DNA of 64,000 nucleotides from Sphingomonas immobilis (GTDB taxonomy: Bacteria > Pseudomonadota > Alphaproteobacteria > Sphingomonadales > Sphingomonadaceae), in assembly GCF_030580995.1 (NCBI RefSeq), contig NZ_JAUQSZ010000001.1, forward strand, positions 248,001 through 312,000, in the 5' to 3' direction. Numbering within the stretch: position 1 is the stretch's first letter; every line of letters begins with the position of its first letter. Below are positions 57,275 to 64,000 of this stretch, piece after piece. Both the position numbers and the translations under genes were made by a program. Under the pieces are notes generated by a model. That model was given only the letters and a program-made list of their open reading frames with translations, ran no database searches and had not been told where the DNA came from.

Positions 57275-57811
57275 ATGCTCAAGATCCTGACCGCGCTTTC
57301 GATTGCGGCACTCGCCGCCACCCCCGCGTTCGCCGCGCTGCCGGTGGGGGCCAAGGCACCCGACTTCACCACCAAGGCCGCGCTCGACGGCAAGGATTTC
57401 GACTTCTCGCTGAAGGCCGCGCTGAAGAAAGGGCCGGTCGTGCTGTATTTCTTCCCGGCCGCCTTCACCTCGGGCTGCACGGTCGAGGCGCATGCGTTCG
57501 CCGAAGCCGCCGACGATTTCAAGAAGGAGGGCGCGACCCTCATCGGCCTGACCGCGGGCAATGCCGAGCGGATCAAGGAATTCACCAAGGTCGAATGCCG
57601 CGACAAGTTCCCGGTCGGCCTCGCCACGGCGGCGACGATCACCGGCTACAAGGTCGCGCTCGCCGCGAAGCCGGGCTGGACGGATCGCACCTCCTACGTG
57701 ATCGGCAGGAACGGCAAGATCGCCTACGTCCTGTCCGAGATGAGCCCGGAAGGTCATATCACCGGCACGCTCGCCGCGGTGAAGGGCCTGAAGGCTAAGC
57801 CGAAGGGCTGA
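57275..57811 (+). CDS. Secreted AhpC/TSA-family peroxiredoxin
   Basis: 178 residues. ATG 57275 follows AAGGAG by seven bases, and the signal (LSIAALAATPAFAAL) directs it to the periplasm. The thioredoxin-fold active site is FFPAAFTSGCTVEAHAF, with peroxidatic Cys (about residue 73); a second Cys in VECRDKFPVG may resolve it. The TSYVIGRNGKIAYV segment is the family's C-terminal block. It reduces peroxides outside the cytoplasm, though the partner reductant is unknown. Confidence 0.92.
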   Translation: MLKILTALSIAALAATPAFAALPVGAKAPDFTTKAALDGKDFDFSLKAALKKGPVVLYFFPAAFTSGCTVEAHAFAEAADDFKKEGATLIGLTAGNAERIKEFTKVECRDKFPVGLATAATITGYKVALAAKPGWTDRTSYVIGRNGKIAYVLSEMSPEGHITGTLAAVKGLKAKPKG

Positions 57812-58322
57812 GGCAGGCGTCGGCGATGGCGGCGAGGGCGTTTTCGAAGCGCGCCTCGCCGGTGCCGCCGACGACCGCGTACTCGACGCCGCGCCGCTCC
57901 AGTTCGGCGCGCGACAGGTCGAAGAAGCGCTGCCGTTCGGCCTCGGTGCCGAACATGCGCGTGCCGTCGTCGATCCACGGCAGGTCGGTATCGAGCAGCA
58001 GGTAGAGATCCGCCGTCGCGTGCCAGCCGTCGAACCACGGATCGCGGCGGCCGAACAGCATGTCCGCCCACACCGCCGTCATCAGCGGATCGGTATCGAG
58101 GAATACCGGTGCGGCACCGGTCGCCAGCGTCTCGGCGGTCATGGCGTCATGCGTGCGGGCGATGGTGACGAGATCGTCCATCGTGAAGGCGGTGCCGCGC
58201 TCCTCGGCATAGGTGCGGCCGAATTCGGGCACCCAGGTCGTGCCGAAATGATCGGCGAGGCGCGGGATCAGCGTCGACTTGCCGGTGCTTTCCGGGCCGT
58301 GCAGGCAGATGGTTCGGATCAT
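57795..58322 (-). CDS. NadR-like ribosylnicotinamide kinase (AAA_28 P-loop protein)
   Basis: 175 residues from ATG 58322. Walker A is LHGPESTGKSTLIPRLAD, and WVPEFGRTYAEERG, FLDTDPLMTAVW and LYLLLDTDLPWIDDG are blocks of the C-terminal kinase domain of NadR. It phosphorylates nicotinamide riboside to NMN. The NMN adenylyltransferase part of full NadR is absent, so this stand-alone kinase depends on another adenylyltransferase. It overlaps pnuC by ATGA, supporting a joint role in NR uptake and salvage. It converges on the peroxiredoxin gene with a 17-base overlap. Confidence 0.88.
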   Translation of the reverse strand: MIRTICLHGPESTGKSTLIPRLADHFGTTWVPEFGRTYAEERGTAFTMDDLVTIARTHDAMTAETLATGAAPVFLDTDPLMTAVWADMLFGRRDPWFDGWHATADLYLLLDTDLPWIDDGTRMFGTEAERQRFFDLSRAELERRGVEYAVVGGTGEARFENALAAIADACLSPSA

Positions 58323-58903
58323 GCCGCCACGTCCCTTGGCGTCGCCTGTCGCCGCTCGACCCGCGCCCAGTCGATCAGCCCGCCGAGCGCGATCGCCAGC
58401 AGCAGGACGTAGAGCGCGGTGGTCGGCCGCAGGCCCTTGGCCGCGTACATGCCGATCGAGGCGATATCGATCGCGATCCACAGCACCCAATTCTCCAGCT
58501 TGCGGCGCGAGAGCAGGATCTGCGCGGCGACGCTCGCCATCGCAATGCCGCCATCGACGAAGGGCAGGGCGGCATCGGTGAAGCGGTGCATCAGCCAGCC
58601 CCAGATGCCGGTAGCGAGCGCAATACCGGCGAGCCAGGTGAGCCGCGCGGTCGGCGTCATCCGCTCGACCGTGATCTCGCCCCCATCGGCGGCGGAGCGC
58701 GACCAGTTCCACCAGCCGTAGAATTGCAGGACGAGGAAGAAGATTTGCAGCAGCGCGTCGCTGTACAGCTTCTCCTCGAAGAACACGAAGGCGTAGAGCA
58801 GCACGCCCGCCACGCCGAACGCATAGTTCCAGATGCTGCGCCACGCGACCAGCGCCACGTTCGCCACGATCAACAGGGAAGCGGCGATCTCGAACGGCGA
58901 CAT
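58319..58903 (-). CDS. pnuC: Nicotinamide riboside transporter PnuC
   Basis: 194 residues with seven hydrophobic segments. WRSIWNYAFGVAGVLLYAFVFF, EEKLYSDALLQIFFLVLQFYGW and WNW carry the aromatic and Glu residues of PnuC; LENWVLWIAIDIASIGMYAAKG is the other conserved block. It imports nicotinamide riboside, which the coupled NadR-like kinase would trap as NMN. It is the first gene of this two-gene leftward operon. Confidence 0.93.
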   Translation of the reverse strand: MSPFEIAASLLIVANVALVAWRSIWNYAFGVAGVLLYAFVFFEEKLYSDALLQIFFLVLQFYGWWNWSRSAADGGEITVERMTPTARLTWLAGIALATGIWGWLMHRFTDAALPFVDGGIAMASVAAQILLSRRKLENWVLWIAIDIASIGMYAAKGLRPTTALYVLLLAIALGGLIDWARVERRQATPRDVAA

Positions 58904-59191
58904 GGTGCGGGCGATAGCGAGGCGGAGAGGCGGGGTCGAGGGTGGAAAGTCACACTAAAGTCACACTGATCCGGGGGTAACATGTTGGACGGTTTCTGCG
59001 CGGAAGTTTACAAAGTTTACGCTAAGTCTGCGCCTGTTGCCCCTTTTCCGGGTTTGCCGGAGCCGGGCGCGCGGAGCCGCCGCCGAAATGGCGGGCGATG
59101 GTGCCGACGGTTCAAAGAGCGACGCGCCAGCCTATCGCACGATTGCGGGCGTGTAGGACAGCGCGATGGGGCGCGGGCGGTCGGTCCTTGA
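58904..59191. other. Non-coding gap between pnuC and the arsenic operon
   Basis: No convincing gene. It contains an 11-base tandem repeat AAAGTCACACT (58946-58956 and 58957-58967) that could be an operator near the pnuC promoter. The remaining sequence shows only moderately GC-rich unstructured DNA up to the arsR palindrome. Confidence 0.45.
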
Positions 59192-59231
59192 TCATTTCGA
59201 TATTTCGAGTAAATACGAAATATCGAAATGA
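59192..59231. promoter_or_regulatory. Perfect 40-bp palindrome, candidate ArsR operator
   Basis: Two 16-base arms, TCATTTCGATATTTCG and CGAAATATCGAAATGA, face each other across AGTAAATA. ArsR-family repressors bind AT-rich imperfect palindromes overlapping their promoters. It lies immediately upstream of arsR (GTG start 59243) and includes the alternative ATG at 59228. The perfect symmetry and AT-rich composition in a GC-rich genome make a regulatory site very likely; binding is inferred. Confidence 0.8.
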
Positions 59232-59242
59232 GGAATGCTATA

Positions 59243-59584
59243 GTGGAATTTCCTGTCGCCCTGGAGGCTTTGTCCGCGCTGGCGCACGGCCATCGCCTCG
59301 CCGTGTTCCGGCTGCTCGTGCGTGCGGGGAGCGAGGGGTTGGCGGCCGGCACCTTGGCGCACGAGATCGGGGTGCTCCCGAACACGCTGTCTTCGCATCT
59401 CACGATCCTGAGCCATGCGGGCCTTATCCGGGTGCGCCGCGAGGGCCGGTCGCTGATCTATTCGGCCGACCATGACGGGATGCGCGATCTTCTGAGCTTC
59501 CTCGCGGCGGACTGTTGTGACGGACGGCCCGAGATCTGCCTGCCGCTGGCCGCGCTTGGGCAGACGTGCGGCGGGGCGGCATGA
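59243..59584 (+). CDS. arsR: ArsR-family transcriptional regulator
   Basis: 113 residues from GTG 59243, which has GAGGA eight bases upstream; ATG 59228 is in frame but sits in the palindromic operator and has no ribosome site. The winged helix shows LAHGHRLAVFRLLV, LPNTLSSHLTILSHAGLIRVRREG and SLIYSADHDG. Metalloid-sensing cysteines appear late (DCCDGRPEIC and QTC), not in the classical alpha-3 CVCDLC position, as in alphaproteobacterial ArsR variants. It probably represses the arsR-aqpS-arsC operon until arsenite binds. Confidence 0.92.
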   Translation: MEFPVALEALSALAHGHRLAVFRLLVRAGSEGLAAGTLAHEIGVLPNTLSSHLTILSHAGLIRVRREGRSLIYSADHDGMRDLLSFLAADCCDGRPEICLPLAALGQTCGGAA

Positions 59585-60249
59585 CTGTCTCTCGCAAGAT
59601 CGCGGCGGAGTTCCTTGGGACGGCGATGCTGCTGGCGGTCGTCGTCGGCTCCGGCATCATGGGGCAGCGGCTGGCGGGCGGGAACGATGCGTTGGCGCTG
59701 CTCGGCAACACGATCGCGACGGGAGCGGGGCTGATCGTGCTGATCCATATGTTCGGTCCGGTGTCAGGCGCGCATTTCAACCCGGCGGTGACGCTGGTCG
59801 TGGTGATGCGGCGCGGCATCGCGCCGGGTGCCGCCGCCGCCTATGTCGTCGCGCAGACGGCGGGTGCGCTGTCGGGCGTATGGCTTGCGCACGCCATGTT
59901 CGCCGAACCGCTGATCCAGATATCGGCGAAGCTGCGCGACGGCTGGCCGCAGGGGCTGTCGGAGTGCATCGCGACCTTCGGCCTGATCGGTACGATCCTT
60001 TCCACGCAACGGTCCCGCCCCGAGTTCACGCCGGTGGCGGTGGGCCTCTACATCACGGCGGCCTATTGGTTCACGGCGTCGACATCGTTCGCCAACCCCG
60101 CCGTCACGCTGGCGCGCAGCCTGTCGGATACGTTCGCCGGCATCGCCCCTTCCTCCGTGCCGCTGTTCATCGCCGCGCAGATTGCGGGCGCGGTTCTGGC
60201 GCTGGCCGTTTTCGCATGGTTGCTGGAAGAGGAGCCGATCGATGCTTGA
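59581..60249 (+). CDS. aqpS: Aquaglyceroporin (AqpS-like) of the arsenic operon
   Basis: 222 residues, six membrane segments and the two NPA loops of the MIP family (GAHFNPAVTL and SFANPAVTLARS). EFLGTAMLLAVVVGSGI is the conserved first helix. In Sinorhizobium meliloti the ars operon likewise uses AqpS instead of an ArsB/Acr3 pump, letting arsenite made by ArsC flow out of the cell. ATG 59581 overlaps the arsR stop (ATGA), and its end overlaps arsC by eight bases. Selectivity for arsenite is inferred from context. Confidence 0.9.
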   Translation: MTVSRKIAAEFLGTAMLLAVVVGSGIMGQRLAGGNDALALLGNTIATGAGLIVLIHMFGPVSGAHFNPAVTLVVVMRRGIAPGAAAAYVVAQTAGALSGVWLAHAMFAEPLIQISAKLRDGWPQGLSECIATFGLIGTILSTQRSRPEFTPVAVGLYITAAYWFTASTSFANPAVTLARSLSDTFAGIAPSSVPLFIAAQIAGAVLALAVFAWLLEEEPIDA

Positions 60250-60652
60250 CGCCTTTCCTATCACGATCTATCACAATCCCGAGTGCGGGACGTCGCGCAA
60301 CGCGCTCGCGATGATCGCGGCGGCGGGATATTCGCCGGAGGTCGTGCTCTATCGGCAGGCGGGCTGGACGCGCGCACGCCTTGTGGAATTGCTTGCGGCG
60401 ATGGAGGCGAAGCCGCGCGATATCCTGAGAGAGAAGGGAACGCCGGCGGCGGAGCTCGGACTGCTCGATGCGTCCGTCGGGGACGATGCCATCCTCGATG
60501 TGATGATCGAACATCCGATTCTCGTGAACCGACCGATCGTCGTGACGCCGAAAGGGACGCGGCTGTGCCGGCCGTCCGAGCTTGTGCTGGCGCTGGTCGA
60601 GACTGCGCCGGAGACGTTCGTGAAGGAGGACGGCGAGATCGTCCGGCGCTGA
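60242..60652 (+). CDS. arsC: Glutaredoxin-dependent arsenate reductase
   Basis: 136 residues. The active site is ITIYHNPECGTSRNALAMI with catalytic Cys (about residue 15), followed by arginines of the anion pocket (ILREKGT and VVTPKGTRLCRP). It reduces arsenate to arsenite using glutathione and glutaredoxin. ATG 60242 overlaps the aqpS end by eight bases, so translation is coupled. It completes a minimal arsR-aqpS-arsC unit without arsH or an arsenite pump. Confidence 0.95.
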   Translation: MLDAFPITIYHNPECGTSRNALAMIAAAGYSPEVVLYRQAGWTRARLVELLAAMEAKPRDILREKGTPAAELGLLDASVGDDAILDVMIEHPILVNRPIVVTPKGTRLCRPSELVLALVETAPETFVKEDGEIVRR

Positions 60653-60730
60653 CCCGCGCCCCATTGCCCCCGCGTCGCCTGCACCCTAGCATACCGGAAA
60701 CGGGCCCAAAGAAGGGCTGGGAGAGACGCC

Positions 60731-62029
60731 ATGCGGCATATCGCGATCATCGGTTCCGGGCCGGCGGGCTATTATACGGCGGAGGCGTGCCAGAAGCAGT
60801 TCGGCGAGGACGTGCGGGTCGACATCCTCGACCGGATGCCGGTGCCCTACGGCCTGATCCGCACCGGGGTCGCGCCCGATCATCAATCGATCAAGGCGGT
60901 CGCGCGGCGCTATGAGGCGGTGGCGCTGACCGATTCGGTGCGCTTCGTCGGCAATGTGACGATCGGCAAGGACATCTCGATTCCCGAGCTGCAGACGCTG
61001 TACGATGCGGTGGTGCTGGCGACGGGGGCTCCGGCCGACAAGCCGCTGGGCGTGCCGGGCGACGATCTGCCCGGCGTGATCGGATCGGCGGCGTTCGTCG
61101 GCTGGTATAACGGCCACCCGGATCATGCCGCGCTGAAGCCGCCGCTGGAGGGGCCGGGCGCGGTGATCGTCGGCGCGGGCAATGTCGCGCTCGACGTGGC
61201 GCGCATCCTTGCGAAAGCCGAGGCCGAGTTCGAGGGATCGGACATCGCCGGCCATGCGCTGGAGCATCTGCGCGGAGGGACGCACAGCCGCATCACCATC
61301 CTCGCGCGGCGTGGCCCGCACCAGATTGCGATGACGCCGAAGGAGCTGGGCGAGCTCGGCCAGCTTTCGCGCGCCGCGCCGCTGGTCGATCCGGCCGACC
61401 TGCCGCCGGTCGAGAGCGATGCGCCGCTGGAGCCGGGCCTGCGCAAGGCGGTGAAGCATCTGCGCGATTTCGCCGCGCAGGGAGCGGGCGGCAAGCCGAT
61501 CGAAGTCGTGTTCGATTTCTACGCCATGCCGCTGCGCGTCGAGGGCGAGGGCAAGGCAGAGCGCGTCATCGTCGAGCGCACCGCGCTCGATGCGGGCGGG
61601 CAAGTGGTGGCGACGGGCGAGACCTATGCGATCCCCGCCGGGCTGGTGGTGAGCTGCATCGGCTATCGCACGCCGCCGATCGAGGGCGTGCCGTACGACC
61701 AGAAGCTGGGGCGGTTCGCCAACACGGACGGGCGGATCGCGGACGGCCTCTACGCGGTCGGCTGGGCACGGCGCGGGCCGACGGGGACGATCGGCACCAA
61801 CCGCCCCGACGGCTATGCCATCGCGGAGTTGATCGCCGCCGATGGCGGCGATGACAGCGGCAAGGCGGGGCGTTCGGGGCTCGACGTGCTGCTCGGCGCG
61901 CGCGGCGTCGATATCGTCACGTTCCGCGACTGGCAGAAGATCGAGGCGGCGGAAATCGCGCGTGCCCGCGACGGTGCCCCGCGCGAGAAGTTCACCAGCA
62001 TCGACGAGATGCTGGCGGCGCTTACCTGA
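60731..62029 (+). CDS. Ferredoxin/adrenodoxin-NADP+ reductase (FprA-like)
   Basis: 432 residues. The FAD motif is HIAIIGSGPAGYYTAEA, with DILDRMPVPYGLIRTGVAPD as the adrenodoxin-reductase signature. NADP motif: AVIVGAGNVALDVARIL. GLYAVGWARRGPTGTIGTNR is the C-terminal FAD contact. It moves electrons between NADPH and ferredoxin, perhaps for P450s or iron-sulphur enzymes. ATG 60731 follows GGGAGAGA by five bases. It is not part of the arsenic operon by spacing (78 bases) but is on the same strand. Confidence 0.93.
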   Translation: MRHIAIIGSGPAGYYTAEACQKQFGEDVRVDILDRMPVPYGLIRTGVAPDHQSIKAVARRYEAVALTDSVRFVGNVTIGKDISIPELQTLYDAVVLATGAPADKPLGVPGDDLPGVIGSAAFVGWYNGHPDHAALKPPLEGPGAVIVGAGNVALDVARILAKAEAEFEGSDIAGHALEHLRGGTHSRITILARRGPHQIAMTPKELGELGQLSRAAPLVDPADLPPVESDAPLEPGLRKAVKHLRDFAAQGAGGKPIEVVFDFYAMPLRVEGEGKAERVIVERTALDAGGQVVATGETYAIPAGLVVSCIGYRTPPIEGVPYDQKLGRFANTDGRIADGLYAVGWARRGPTGTIGTNRPDGYAIAELIAADGGDDSGKAGRSGLDVLLGARGVDIVTFRDWQKIEAAEIARARDGAPREKFTSIDEMLAALT

Positions 62030-62050
62030 GGGTTTTAGGGGTCACTGCAA

Positions 62051-62127
62051 TGGTCGGGGCGATAGGATTCGAACCTACGACCCCTGGACCCCGAGACCAG
62101 TGCGCTACCAGACTGCGCCACGCCCCG
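62051..62127 (-). tRNA. tRNA-Pro (anticodon CGG)
   Basis: 77 bases including encoded CCA (TGG at 62051-62053). Acceptor CGGGGCG pairs fully with CGCCCCG; the D arm is GCGCAGTCTGGTAGCGC and the T arm is GTAGGTTCGAATCCTAT. The anticodon loop is CTCGGGG, with CGG at 62091-62093. One T-T mismatch closes the anticodon stem. It reads CCG codons for proline. Confidence 0.95.
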
Positions 62128-62297
62128 ACACATTGCAGGGGGCGGCACCTAGCGGCGGCGGCCACCCCTATCAAGTCTAAAATGTCGGACGGGCGAGCGA
62201 AGGCCGGGCCGGATGAAGTGTTTGTCATCACCGCGACGGCTTCCGGCAACGCGCGCGGCGCGATAGGACGGGCCGGAACGGGAGTATAGACAAGGCA

Positions 62298-64000
62298 ATG
62301 GCGGATCGGCCGATCTTCTACGACGCATCGGGGCGCAGGCGGCGGCGTTTTGCCCTGGGGGTCGGCGCGTTCGTGCTGCTGGCGATCCTGTCGATCGTCG
62401 CGCTTGCCCTGTCGATCAGCGCGGTCGCGCGTGCGCCGCTGTTGCCGGTCGATGCCGAACACCCCGCGCTGGTCGGCCTGCCGCCGCCGCACGAACCGCT
62501 GCTGAAGCGGACGCGGCGGGGCCTGCTCGATTACGAACGGATGCTGACGGGCGCGCCCGCGCGCGGCGTTGCCGACGACAAACCGCTCGCCATCGCCTTT
62601 CACGTGCCGTGGGATCCGTCCTCGGCGGCGTCGCTGCGGCGGAACATCAACGAGCTCGACTGGCTGATCCCCGGCTGGGTGAGCGTGACGGGGCCGCAGC
62701 ACAAGATCACCGTGTTTCGCGACACGGCGGCGCGCGAGATCCTCAACCGCGCGCAGCGCCGCCCGCTGCTGCTGCCGATGATCCAGAATGCCGAGAGCGG
62801 CGACTGGGACGGCGCCGGGATGGCGGCGCTGCTGCATGCGCCGGCCGCGCGGAAAAACCTGCTCGACAAGCTCGAGCCGTGGCTGGCGGCGAATCAGGCG
62901 GGGGGCGCGTTCTTCGATTTCGAGAATCTGCCGCCCGCGGCCTTGCCCGACTACCGCACTTTCCTGCGCGAGGCGAAGGCGCGCTTCGCAAAGCGCGGAT
63001 GGGTGACGGCGATCGCCGCGCCGGTGGGCGACGACGGATGGAACATCCGCGCCTTCGCGCCGGTCGTCGACCGTGTGTTCCTGATGGCCTATGACGAGCA
63101 CGAGCTGAGCGGCGACGCTGGCCCGGTGGCGTCTCAGGCGTGGTTCCAGCAGGCGGTGGCGCGCGCCGCGCACGGTGTGCCCAGGGACAAGATCGTCGTC
63201 GCGATCGGCAATTACGGATACGACTGGCACAGCGACAGCGAGGCGGGCGGCGACCCGATCGCGATCGAAGAAGCGTGGCAGGCGGCGCGCGAATCGAGCG
63301 TGACGCCGACCTTCGACAAGGCGAGCGGCAACACCGGCTTCGCTTACATGGACGGCAAGGTCCGGCACGAATTGTGGCTGCTCGACGCGGCATCGGCCTA
63401 TAACCAGTTGCGCTTCCTCAATCGCGCCGGGTTGAATTCGGTGGCATTGTGGCGGCTGGGGTCCGAGGATCCGGGCCTGTGGTCGATCTTCGGGCGGTCG
63501 CACCGGAGCTTGCCCGTCGCGTCCGCGATCAACGCCATCCCGGCGGGCACCGACGTCGCGATCAACCATCCCGGCGAGATCCTCACCATCAAGGGGCCCC
63601 CGGTAGAGGGCGTGCGCGCCGCGAGCGGGCAGAACGGGGCGATCGACCGCGTCGATTTCACCCGGCTGCCGGCGCCCTATGTGGTCGAGCGAAGCGGTTA
63701 CAAGCCCGGCCTCGTCGCATTGACCTTCGATGACGGCCCCGATGCCAACTGGACGCCCAAGATCCTCGATATCCTGAAGGCCAAGCAGGTGCCGGGCACC
63801 TTCTTCGTGATCGGCGAGAACGCGCTGACGCAGCGTGGTTTGCTGGAGCGGCTGATCCGCGAGGGGCATGAGGTCGGCAGCCACACCTATACCCACCCCA
63901 ATCTGGCCGGTGCGTCGGACACCGAGACGGCGTTCCAGCTCAACACCACGCAGCGGCTGTTCCAGGCGTTCACCGGGCGGTCGCTGCGGCTGTTCCGCGC
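62298..64000 (+). CDS. GH18-like/polysaccharide deacetylase fusion protein, 5' part
   Basis: 567 codons are visible and the gene continues past the window edge. One membrane segment (FALGVGAFVLLAILSIVALAL) anchors it. A GH18-like region (about 105-400) contains FFDFENLPPAAL, VFLMAYDEHELSGD and VVAIGNYGYDWHSD. From about residue 475 a NodB deacetylase domain starts: LTFDDGPDANWTPKIL, GTFFVIGENA, EVGSHTYTHPNL. In sphingomonads such proteins often continue into a GT2 domain. It would process or make a chitin- or poly-GlcNAc-like surface polymer. GH18 catalytic residues are only partly matched. Confidence 0.85.
   Translation, partial: MADRPIFYDASGRRRRRFALGVGAFVLLAILSIVALALSISAVARAPLLPVDAEHPALVGLPPPHEPLLKRTRRGLLDYERMLTGAPARGVADDKPLAIAFHVPWDPSSAASLRRNINELDWLIPGWVSVTGPQHKITVFRDTAAREILNRAQRRPLLLPMIQNAESGDWDGAGMAALLHAPAARKNLLDKLEPWLAANQAGGAFFDFENLPPAALPDYRTFLREAKARFAKRGWVTAIAAPVGDDGWNIRAFAPVVDRVFLMAYDEHELSGDAGPVASQAWFQQAVARAAHGVPRDKIVVAIGNYGYDWHSDSEAGGDPIAIEEAWQAARESSVTPTFDKASGNTGFAYMDGKVRHELWLLDAASAYNQLRFLNRAGLNSVALWRLGSEDPGLWSIFGRSHRSLPVASAINAIPAGTDVAINHPGEILTIKGPPVEGVRAASGQNGAIDRVDFTRLPAPYVVERSGYKPGLVALTFDDGPDANWTPKILDILKAKQVPGTFFVIGENALTQRGLLERLIREGHEVGSHTYTHPNLAGASDTETAFQLNTTQRLFQAFTGRSLRLFR

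Noticed and set aside
57115..57798. A 227-codon frame overlapping the peroxiredoxin gene
   Set aside because: It is a +1-frame shadow; the peroxiredoxin frame has a ribosome site, signal peptide and active-site motif.

Overview
The window looks like a chromosomal segment of an alphaproteobacterium of the Sphingomonadales (Sphingomonas-like). The DNA is very GC-rich, with frequent 4-base ATGA/GTGA gene overlaps and GTG/TTG starts. There is a sphingomonad-style TonB receptor whose plug begins with a DIVVTG motif. Several families of short palindromic repeats sit between (and once inside) genes. This assignment rests on gene content and style only; no database search was possible.

Region 1 (1-29.5 kb) is a large surface-polysaccharide locus. 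Its left half (1-13 kb) holds retaining GT4 glycosyltransferases, two GT2 glycosyltransferases, three methyltransferases and an ABC exporter pair (Wzm/Wzt type). The Wzt-like ATPase carries a C-terminal extension of the kind that recognises the finished glycan end, and its gene overlaps a MycE-like sugar O-methyltransferase gene. The right half (13-25 kb) holds the parts of a Wzy-type route: a polymerase-like membrane protein, GalE, a Wza-like export lipoprotein, a Wzc-like chain-length regulator/tyrosine kinase with a (Gly-Tyr)8 tail, an unknown membrane-anchored protein, an O-antigen-ligase-like protein, a WcaF-like acetyltransferase, a WbuB-like GT4 and a polyprenyl-phosphate sugar transferase that would start the repeat unit. 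GalU, WecC, an acyltransferase and WecB (25-29.5 kb) would supply UDP-glucose and UDP-ManNAc/ManNAcA and decorate the product.

Region 2 (29.5-47.5 kb) is mostly housekeeping: MoeB/ThiF, dUTPase, CoaB and CoaC encoded by separate genes, UbiB and UbiE, MutM, ribosomal protein S20, DnaA, TrpS, MurJ, SecB, a Tim44-like adaptor, MltA, an Smr-domain protein and a GGDEF-EAL protein. Palindromic repeats occur at several junctions here, and one lies in frame inside the Smr gene.

Region 3 (47.5-64 kb) is mixed. It has a TonB-dependent receptor, a soluble transhydrogenase, an HTH protein, and a small lower-GC island bracketed by three copies of a 30-bp palindromic repeat. The island holds a tRNA-Leu-like gene without a normal anticodon loop, an orphan Imm53-type immunity protein and a small lipoprotein. 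LepA, a CsgG-like protein, a secreted peroxiredoxin, a PnuC/NadR-kinase pair for NAD salvage, an arsR-aqpS-arsC arsenic operon with a 40-bp palindromic operator candidate, a ferredoxin-NADP reductase, tRNA-Pro(CGG) and the 5' part of a GH18-like/NodB deacetylase fusion follow.
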